A stretch of DNA of 64,000 nucleotides from Takifugu bimaculatus (Eukaryota; Chordata; Actinopteri; Tetraodontiformes; Tetraodontidae): positions 62,001-126,000 of the forward strand of contig SWLE01000502.1 in the NCBI GenBank assembly GCA_004026145.2, written 5' to 3'. The notes under the pieces were generated by a model, which was not told the DNA's origin, did no database searches, and worked only from the letters and a program-made list of their open reading frames with translations. Both the position numbers and the translations under genes were made by a program. Positions within the stretch are counted from its first letter, which is position 1; every line of letters starts with the position of its first letter. Shown here piece after piece: positions 56,001-64,000 of this stretch.

Positions 56001-59000
56001 TCTGATGTCATCGATCGGATCGCTGAATTAAGACTTGACGCACCATCGTACAAATTGGATGAAATGCAAAATATCCAAAGAGCCGATAGACAGATAAAAA
56101 GATGCAAGTTTCTTTAAACCATTTGCTATAATCATTTTAAATATTGAGCAATTATGAGCTGTTCTAAAATAAGACAAATGTTGAGAATAATTCAGTTGCA
56201 TTTCAGATCTGATGGTCGTTCAAACTGTTGCTCTACAGTGTTGAATTTAGCTTTTCCAGGAAATGAGCTACATTTGTGTTGAGGTAGATTCTCAGATGAG
56301 TTGATGAGAAATCCCAAAGTTTGACTCACTATTTTTGTTTCATACACAACAGACTGCCTGGTAGTTTTCTTTCAACGAGTCATTGGGAAGTTGTGGCCTC
56401 AGCAATGACGTCAAACCCTTCTCATCTACGGGAGCTGAGCTTAATCAGGAACCAAAGCCGGACAGATGCCGGAGTAAAGTTACTGTCTTCTGGAATGATG
56501 CATCCAAACTGCAGACTGGAGACGCTAAGGTCAGGAGGCCTCTGTTGGTCTTTTCTAAGTTTCTTTACATTTTCTGCTTTTCTCTTCATTTTCAGATTTA
56601 GAAATGTGTTTTTATTTGCCCCATTTATTCCTTTTCCAGGCTGAGTGGCTGCAGGTTATCAGAGACCAGCTGTGACTCTCTGGCCTCGGCGCTGAGGTCC
56701 AATCCCTCCCATCTGAGGGTTCTGGACCTGAGCTACAACCAGCTGCAGGATCCAGCAGTGAAGCTGCTCTGTGGTGCTCTCCAGGATCCTCTCTGTGAGC
56801 TGGAGACTCTCAGGTCAGTCAGAGATGATCCAGTACTTTCCCAGGTGTAACTAGTTAGACAATAAATGTTTCCATGTTTGATCTTTGTTATAAACGTAGT
56901 GTTACAGTTCTCAGAAAAAAGACCACACAGGACAGATTTGCAGTATTAAATTGGTTGTGGAAATCTGTCCCATGTGAGGATGGTCATCAATGACTAGAAA
57001 GAAAGTATCAGTTGTAGATTTGTCTTGTTTTATTTTAGGCCGGCCACAAAACCACCCAAACATTCAGACCAATCAAAAATGGTTCTTCCTGTCTTTTAAA
57101 GATCAGAAGGAAAACTAGAAACCCCAAAAAGAAAGCTGCTGCAGTGTGCCATGCCCCTTCTCTCCTGAGAAAAGCCATCCCAAAAAAGAGAAAAGCCCAA
57201 GTGTGAAGTGAGCACCCTGTTAAACCTTGGTACCGAAAGCCTGCAGTCATTCTCATCTGAGGTGGCTTCATTCCAGCCAGAAGCCCAAACCTGCCTCCCT
57301 CTTAAAGGGGCAGCAGGTCAGTCCAACCACAGAAACCTTCATGAAGATCTGAAGCTTTCAGCATCCACAATTGTTGCACCTCACTTCCATTGGAGTCCAA
57401 ATCAGAAGTCAACAAGTTGATTCTGCACCGATTCTACACAATGCAACCGTTTTAAAAAGGTTTCCATCCATAAGTTTTCACACATTTTTATATAAATCTG
57501 TTTGTTCATCGCCTCCTTCTGTTGTAATGATCATTAAAGAAAATGACCTTATTTGAGTTTTTCTCCTCACAAATATGACTTTCTATGAACGATGCAATAA
57601 ATGCAGCTTGCAGTCTAAGACAATATGGAAGTATGTGAATATAATAGTAGTGGAAGTAGCTCATAAAATAATACATTTGCTCTTCTCATCGAATCTTTCT
57701 ATGTTATTAAAGAAAAACCTGCTCTTAGTCAACAACATCTAAGAGATCAACCAAAAATCCTAATTTTATTCAATCTAATATAAACCAGTAGAGAAGAGTC
57801 TTTCTGCAGAGACCCTGGTGGCAGGAATGCAGAAGTATCACCTGCTCAACTTGGAAGGTGGAGCAGAAACCACCAGCTGAGAAGGTCCTCAGCGAGAGGA
57901 AGTGGTGGAGAACCATGAAACTTGCTAAGCTCCACCTCAGCTCCAGAGACGGGCTGAGCTGGAGCTGTGGCACCAGGTATCTCCCAGAAGAGCCTCCAAC
58001 AAACAAGCTCTTCTCTTGGGAGGAGAGGGCTTTGAATCTCAGCTCAGTGTGCTTGTCTCTAGTAGGTGGCAGCTGCACCTTTTCCTGAGCTCCTTGTTGA
58101 TGCCCTGAGGGGAACTTGATGCTCCTGCAATGTTCTCTGGCAGCATTGAGCTTGCAGTGGGGCAATCAAACACACTGTGGGGGGGCTCTCTTTCCTTCTC
58201 TCATCTGGAGAACAAGTGACACCAGCTGCCAATCATTGTTGGAGAAATGTGCAGTCAGGGGAACGATGCGTCCAGACTATAGCCACCCTTCCAGCATCCA
58301 GCAGTGTCTAAAACCTTTGATTTGGTTTCACCAGAGAGTGTAGGGATTGCAGGGTCGCTGCAGCATCGCCCACAAGCTAGTCAGGAGTGGGTCGCTTTGT
58401 CCCAACTCCTGACAAGAGTTGAGTGCTATTGAGAAATGTGGTCTCACAAACCTGGAAGGTATTTTGACCCACACACACTTTACATACGCTGGAGATCTTG
58501 TCCAACCGCCCTGAAAGAACCCAAAATAGGAACATACGGCAGATAAGCCGGTGCAGGACCAGAGGTTTGTTGCTTGTAAGCTGTGTTTTGCTCTGGTACA
58601 TGTTGATTTTTATTTGTCTTCTCTCAAAATAATTGTTATTTTAGCCTAAGGGGCTGCAGTTTATCAGAGACCAGCTGTGAGTCTGTGACCTCAGCTCTGA
58701 AGTCCAACCTCTCCCATCTGAGGGTTCTGGACCTGAGTTGGAACCAGCTGCAGGATTCAGGAGTGAAGCGGCTCTGTTCTGGACTGGAGAGTCCAAACTG
58801 TAAACTGGAGAGGCTCAGGTCAGTCTTCATTTTTCTACCTATATACCAGCTGCTAAGATGGTGAAGTGAGGCTGTTCTCAACACTGCTGTGATGCACCAC
58901 ATTAAAAAAATTCCTTGGAATATCGTGAATTCAGGTCTGACCCAACTAAGAACTAACGTAGGTTTAGTACTGACGCAGATAACATGCAGACCTGCACCGT

Positions 59001-59910
59001 ATAACCTCATCCTGCATTTTTCAGATTAGAATACTGCAGGTTATCAGGGATCAGCTGTGGCTCTCTGGCCTCGGCGCTGAGGTCCAATCCCTCCCATCTC
59101 AGAGAACTGGACCTGGGTAAGAACCAGCTGAAGGATTCAGGAGTGAAGCTGCTCTGTGGTTTTCTCCAGGATCCAAACTGCCGACTGGAAACTCTGAGGT
59201 AAACACCATTCTCAAAAATGTCCATTATTCCATCCGAGGGTCCTCACACTTTCTGAGTGTGTGTGTTGTGCCCAGTTCCTTCAGGAGGGGGGGCCACACG
59301 GGGACCACTTATTCATGATAAACTGATTTAAGGACAATGAAAAAGCCGACAGATGGTAACCAAAATTAGACAAAACTAGGTGAGGGTGCCTGGTAGACAC
59401 CAGCCAACGAGGAGGGAGATGGTGAGGGAGACAGGAAGTCATCTAAGACAGGTTGCGCCTTTAAAGATGAGCCACAGGTGAGATGGATCTCCATGATGAG
59501 ATGGGAGGGAAAGAGGTGGGAGAACCTGGGAAGAGTGAGGGCCAGAACAATATATATTCTCCTCTGGAACAGTGCAAACCTGAGAGGTTGGAATTGTGGT
59601 AATTACATATTACTATCATTTTTTAACCTGGAACTAAATTAAATATTTACAGATCATGCCTTTGATTAACCTTTCAGATGAATACTGGTTTCACTTATAA
59701 CCTTATAAAAGTTTCCCTTCTTTATTTAGATTAAGGTACTGCAGCTTATCAGAGATCAGCTGTGGCTTTCTGGCCTCGGCGCTGAGGTCCAATCCCTCCC
59801 ATCTAAGGGTTCTGGACCTGGATGGGAACCAGCTGCAGGATTCAGGAGTGAAGCTGCTGTCTGATCTCGTAGAGAATCCAGACTATGGGCTGGAGACATT
59901 GAGACAGTAG
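53029..59910 (+). CDS. NLR gene C: FISNA-NACHT-LRR receptor
   Basis: Exons 53,029-53,129 (the acceptor puts exon start at 53,028), 53,399-53,511, 53,612-55,436, 56,353-56,529, 56,640-56,813, 58,645-58,818, 59,025-59,198 and 59,730-59,910 join in frame to 972 aa plus TAG. The start ATG is the first codon of the second N-terminal exon of gene B (MDEDRAESTVPSW); the first coding exon of B is absent here, so this choice is inferred. Walker A is at about 168-175, with Walker B FIFDGLDESR and sensor 1 IWITSRP. Relative to B, 15 residues (NRFSRFTWLYG...) are inserted in the region after the winged helix. Five LRR exons end in TAG; no B30.2. All splice sites are GT-AG. The duplicated promoter at 51.5-52.1 kb is its likely control region. 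Confidence 0.88.
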
Positions 59911-60640
59911 CTGGTTGAAGCCAGTCAACTCCCGCTCATCTGCTGCATCACTCACTGACCACTGGTGAAGAGCATCTGTGGAAACATCTGCCGTCTACTC
60001 CCTCCATAGATGAAGAATTCAGTTTTTAAAAAGCGCTGGTGGACTTTCAGGAGATCAGTCGATGGTCGACAAAGCAGAAGCAGCTTCGCCTTGAAGTTAA
60101 ATTAGTTCCTGGTATCACACAATGCATCTTTATAAAGTTCTAAATGGCTCCTCGGCCACTCTTAGAAGCATGGAAACATTCTCTTAATTGTCTCTTCAAA
60201 TGTCTGTATTATACGTTACTATTTGACATCATGCCTTCAGAATCTTTAGGGTTTAGTATTTACTGTCTCTGTGACATGGAGCATTGGAATATTTCAGCTG
60301 CAGCCAGCAAAAACCCATCAGAATGACGCTATCGGTGGGAACCGCAGCTCATTTGACTTTAGTCAGTCTGTTCAATGTTATAGGATTTATTGCAATCTAA
60401 TAAAAACTATGAATAAATGTGGGAAATAGGAAATAAAAAGATGCAAAATGACCAAATAAAACTTCCATGAATACTGTAAATTTAAAGATGTCAAGAATGG
60501 AATATCAGCTTAAATGGAATCAAACATAAAGTGAAAAGGCCTCCTTTAAGTTTACTGCAAAAATAAACACAAAATCAAGAGCGACACGCGCCAAAAACGT
60601 CTCATTCTCTCTTCTGTCTCCACTCATTCTTTTATATTCT
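57618..60640. repeat. Segmental duplication, third copy of the 1-3,010 block
   Basis: Aligns with 1 onward and 37,430 onward, covering the last three LRR exons and 3' UTR. It ends where the telomere-like repeat starts. Confidence 0.93.
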
Positions 60641-60647
60641 TATTATA

Positions 60648-61052
60648 TTAGGGTGAGGGTTAGCATTAGGGTTAGCATTAGGGTTAGCATTAGGGTTAGG
60701 GTTAGCATTAGGGTTAGTGTTAGCATTAGGGCTAGCATTAGGGTTAGCGTTAGGGTTAGCATTAGGGTTAGGGTTAGCGTTAGGGTTAGCATTAGGGTTA
60801 GGGTTAGCGTTAGGGTTAGCATTAGGGTTAGGGTTAGCATTAGGGCTAGCATTAGGGTTAGGGTTAGCGTTAGGGTTAGCATTAGGGTTAGCATTAGGGT
60901 TAGGATTAGCATTAGGGTTAGCATTAGGGTTAGGGTTAGCATTAGGGTTAGCATTAGGGTTGGGTTAGCATTAGGGTTAGCATTAGGGTTAGGGTTACCA
61001 TTAGGGTTAGGGTTAGCATTAGGGTTAGCATTAGGGTTAGCATTAGGGTTGG
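60648..61052. repeat. Telomere-like array (GTTAGG/GTTAGCATTAGG)
   Basis: Six-base period throughout: GTTAGG units alternate with GTTAGC, GTTAGT and ATTAGG variants. No true long TTAGGG run, so a degenerate interstitial telomeric or satellite array. A long Val/Arg/Ile frame across it is an artefact. Confidence 0.9.
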
Positions 61053-61454
61053 ACTTAACCTTTTCTCTTCATCCTTCCATTCCTCCCCTCTCCTTCTTCA
61101 TGCCATCTTTTCCTTGGTTCTCCCCCTTTCCTTAACCTCATTTCTCCCTTTCCTCTCTTTTGCCTCCCTATACTTCAACCTTCTCCTTAGCCTCGTTAGG
61201 CCATGTGGCACTGCACTTGTCCTATTTTTCGTACCCTAACCTCCTGTGGGCTCTCCCGTATGCAGGCTGAGTCAAATTTGGGCTCAGTTTGAGGTGGGTT
61301 TGATTGATAGGTACAAGGCTTAGCGGGCACTAGATTGGGTTTTGGGTATGGGGACATCGGTTTGGGTTGGAATAATGAGGCTAGGATTGAGAACAGGACC
61401 ATGGGCAATTTAGAAATCAGAATCAGATAGGGGGAGGGATAATTAATCAGAGTT
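61053..61454. other. Non-repetitive spacer between telomere-like arrays
   Basis: Pyrimidine-rich then mixed sequence with no exon seen. Confidence 0.4.
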
Positions 61455-61775
61455 AGTTAGGGTTAGAGGTTGAGGTTAGGGTTAGGGGTTGGGGTTAGGG
61501 TTGGGGGTTGATGTTAGGGTTAGGGGTTGGGGTTAGGGTTAGGGTTAGGGGTTGGGGTTAGGGGTTAGGGTTAGGGTTAGGGGTTAGGGTTAGCATTAGG
61601 GTTAGGGTTAGGGTTGGAGTTAGGGTTGGGTTAGGGTTAGGGTTAGCGTTAGGGTTAGGGGTTGGGGTTAGGGGTTAGGGTTAGGGTTTGGGGTTAGGGT
61701 TAGGGTTAGGGGTTGGGGGTTGAGGTTAGGGTTAGGGGTTGGGGTTAGGGTTAGGGGTTGGAGTTAGGGTGAGTT
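61455..61775. repeat. Telomere-like array (TTAGGG / GGGGTTGGGGTTA)
   Basis: Units TTAGGG, TTAGGGG and TTGGGG. It contains more perfect TTAGGG than the first array and lies just upstream of the LINE. Confidence 0.9.
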
Positions 61776-62075
61776 CAAATAAATCCTGGGGTTAGGTTTA
61801 GGATTAGGATGGGTGGGGGGTAGCGTGGATTGCGTGAGTATTGCGTCACTTCCTGTCTCTTCTATCGTTCGTTGGTTGCATTGTGCACGGGGTGCCGTAT
61901 TCATTTAATATTAAACACTTGGTGTGTTGTATTCACTTAATATCGAACACTTGGTGTCTTGTATTCACTTTACTTAAAATTTTGAACACTTGAGACATTC
62001 TAGTCACCTGATATCAACAGTAAGAAACAACCCATATTAAACAAATACAGGGCTTCGCCGATCACTAGCGCTAGC

Positions 62076-62931
62076 ATGGCCTCACCGTCTGTTTCACCCG
62101 GTGTCTTTGTCTGTTCAGAGTGCGAAATGTTTAGTTACTACTCTGCCTCCCTTAGTGAAGGGAATAGGTGCAGAAAGTGTAGTTTATTTACGGCTATGGA
62201 GGCGAGACTTAGCGAGCTTGAGACGCGGTTCCGCAGCTTGGAGTTAGCTGGAGTTGCGTCAGGTAGCCAGGAGAAGCTAGCTGCTGCGGAGCCGCCTAGC
62301 GTAGCTACAGCTAGCGGTCCCCCGGCAGCAGCCGAGCAGCCGGCTAGCCAGGGCGGCTGGGTGACGGTTCGTAGGAAGCGGAGCCCAAACCAAAGGCCCA
62401 CGGTGCCCCACCACCCGCTTCCCGTGGCTACCGCTTTTCCCCACTCGGCGACACACCCGCTGAGAAACCGACCCCGGTAACTGGCGACTCTGTTTAGCGC
62501 TACGTGAAGCCGACTACAGCGACCATAGTTAAGAGCATTCCGGGGGCCAGAGCGGGCGACATAGAAGCAAATTTACGGCTGCTGGCGAGACGTAACCGTA
62601 AATTTGGTAAAGTTATTATTCACGTCGGAGCCAACGACACCCGGCTTCGTCAGTCGGAGGTCACTAAAATTAACTTGAAGTCGGTGTGTAACTACGCAAA
62701 AACGATGTCGGACTCCGTATCATTCTCTGGTCCCCTCCCCAATCTGGCCAGCGAGGAGATGTTTAGCCGCATGTCGTCGCTGTCACGGTGGTGCCCCGAT
62801 AACCAGGTGGCCTTTAGACAGTTGGAACACTTTTTGGGGAAAACCTGGTCTGATTAGGAGAGACGGTGTCCATCCCACTCGAGATGGCGCTTCTCTCATT
62901 TCTAGTAATCTGGCTAATTTTATTAGACCCA
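62076..62931 (+). pseudogene. LINE ORF1 with SGNH esterase domain, broken
   Basis: The first frame (62,076-62,480) starts MASPSVSPGVFVC and has a CxxC-type zinc knuckle (CSEC ... CRKC) and a coiled-coil stretch (AMEARLSELETRFRSLE), as in CR1/L2 ORF1. After a frameshift near 62,470 and a TAG near 62,493 a second frame carries the esterase block (IHVGANDTRLRQSE ... VFSGPLPNL-like) and a C-terminal DGVHPTRDGA catalytic motif. A further frame change lies near 62,790. It helps RNA binding and retrotransposition in intact elements. Confidence 0.8.
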
Positions 62932-62962
62932 AAGTGACCTGACAATCCAGGGTCCAGACCAG

Positions 62963-64000
62963 GATGCAGAGTTGTGGTCTTACACACCTCTCTGCTGCTT
63001 CCTTAGAACCCTCATCCACCAACAATAACATATTTAACACTATAGAGGTAGTCTCTGTTCCACGGTTAAAAGTTCACCAAGCACAGAGCAGGGGAGCGGT
63101 CAATCACCAAAATCTTATTAAAATTAATACTGAAGCACAAGTTGGAGAAACTAATATCACAATTAAGTGTGGACTGTTAAATATTAGATCTCTTTTGTGT
63201 AAATCCCTGTTAGTGCACGACCTGGTAGCGGATCATCACATTGATTTATTTTGTCTGACTGAGACCTGGCTTCAGGAGGAGTATGTTAGCTTAAATGAAT
63301 CTACTCCTCCTACCCATCTTAATGATCATATTCCACGTGTTACTGGTCGAGGAGGGGGAGTGGCAGCAATCTATCACTCCAAGTTATTAATTAATCCCAG
63401 ACCAAAACACAGCTTCAGTTCATTTGAAAGCCTGACTCTTGGCATCACTCATCTGAACTGGAGGACAGAAAAGCCACTTCTGTTTGTAGTTGTATATCGG
63501 CCCCCTGCTGGGCCACATTCAGAGTTCCTGTCTGAGTTCTCTGACTTCTTATCTGACTTGGTCCTTAGAACGGAAAAAGTCATTATCATTGGAGACTTTA
63601 ATATCCATATGGATGTTATAAATGACAGCTTTAGAAATGGCTTCATTTCATTCCTTGAGTCAGTTGGTTTCCTCCAGCAGATAAACCAACCAACTCACAG
63701 CTTTAACCACACCCTAGATCTAGTTCTGACTTATGGTGTTGAGGTAGAACATGTGTCAGTGTTCCCTCAGAACCCCCTCCTGTCAGACCATTCTTTGATC
63801 ACTTTTACATTTATGATTAAGGATTCTTCTATGCTCAGAGCTCAGTCTGACTATAGCAGATGTCTCTCAGATAATGCTGTAGCTAAGTTTAAGGAAGTGA
63901 TCCCTGTGTTGATCCCAGGACCACCATGTGTTTCCCCGGGGATCAATCATTATAATCTTAGCCCTGCTGAGGTTGACTCTGTTGCTGAAGGTGCAGCAAC
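62963..64000 (+). mobile_element. LINE ORF2 N-terminus: AP endonuclease (runs off the window)
   Basis: An unbroken frame from ATG 62,963 to the window end (1,038 bp). It shows the APE-type endonuclease of CR1/L2 LINEs: LLNIRSL, LTETWL (catalytic Glu), GGGVAAIY, VVYRPP, IIGDFNIH, and LLSDHSLI (catalytic His). RT would follow outside the window. The open frame suggests a young copy. The style matches the L2 RT fragments at 3.2 and 40.6 kb. Confidence 0.88.

Noticed and set aside
60643..61135. Frames of 80-160 codons rich in Val/Arg/Ile, Leu/Gly or Leu/Thr
   Set aside because: Six-base telomere-like repeat translated in different phases and strands.

Overview
The window is vertebrate nuclear DNA, almost certainly from a ray-finned (teleost) fish. 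The signs are spliced genes with short introns, the FISNA-NACHT exon of the fish NLR-C (NOD-like receptor) family, 174-bp LRR exons, a PRY-SPRY (B30.2) exon, and a fish-type load of L2, Penelope-like, Tc1, ERV and hAT elements. I could not fix the species.

Layout on the + strand. (1) 1-2,292: last three LRR exons of an NLR gene (gene A) that starts upstream of the window. (2) 3.2-5.6 kb: an L2 LINE 3' fragment and a Penelope-like fragment, the latter split by a solo LTR. (3) 5.7-6.4 kb, minus strand: four exons of a SEC24 (COPII coat) trunk domain, an isolated fragment. (4) 8.6-15.2 kb: a gene (D1) coding PYRIN-RING-coiled coil with TRIM-type exon sizes, with a 5'-truncated endogenous retrovirus in its second intron. 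(5) 15.6-19.7 kb: a complete NLR (D2: FISNA-NACHT-LRR-B30.2, 1,029 aa by my exon model), followed by a 1-kb array of 32 units carrying a CTCF-like core motif. (6) 21.5-22.1 kb: a second solo LTR. (7) 22.6-25.2 kb, minus: the C-terminal SEC24 exons, with a 1.8-kb polypurine tract and a 0.9-kb minisatellite in or beside the introns. (8) 27-29.9 kb: retroviral remnants and a dead Tc1 transposon. (9) 30.5-39.8 kb: NLR gene B with an ISRE-like promoter. (10) 40.6-49.1 kb: a second copy of blocks 2-4 (L2, Penelope, SEC24 fragment, PYRIN-RING exons, ERV), ending abruptly in a minisatellite. (11) 51.5-59.9 kb: NLR gene C with a duplicated promoter. (12) 60.6-61.8 kb: telomere-like repeats. (13) 62-64 kb: a CR1/L2-type LINE running off the window.

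The window is built from segmental duplications. Position 1 onward aligns with 37,430 onward (to 12,283/49,056) and again with 57,618 onward (to about 60,640). Position 32,401 onward aligns with 52,554 onward. Genes A, B and C are therefore recent tandem paralogues. D2 is a more diverged NLR with B30.2.

Functionally this is an innate-immune sensor cluster. The NLRs carry Walker A/B NACHT cores and LRR sensors, two of them have interferon-response-like promoter motifs, and the PYRIN-RING-coiled-coil gene lies head to tail directly upstream of D2. Splice phases would allow the PYRIN exon or the whole PYRIN-RING-coiled-coil block to join D2 in frame. That possible PYRIN/E3-ligase/NLR fusion locus, plus the CTCF-motif array bounding it, are the most interesting signals here. 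All identifications come from reading motifs and splice sites by eye; no search was run.
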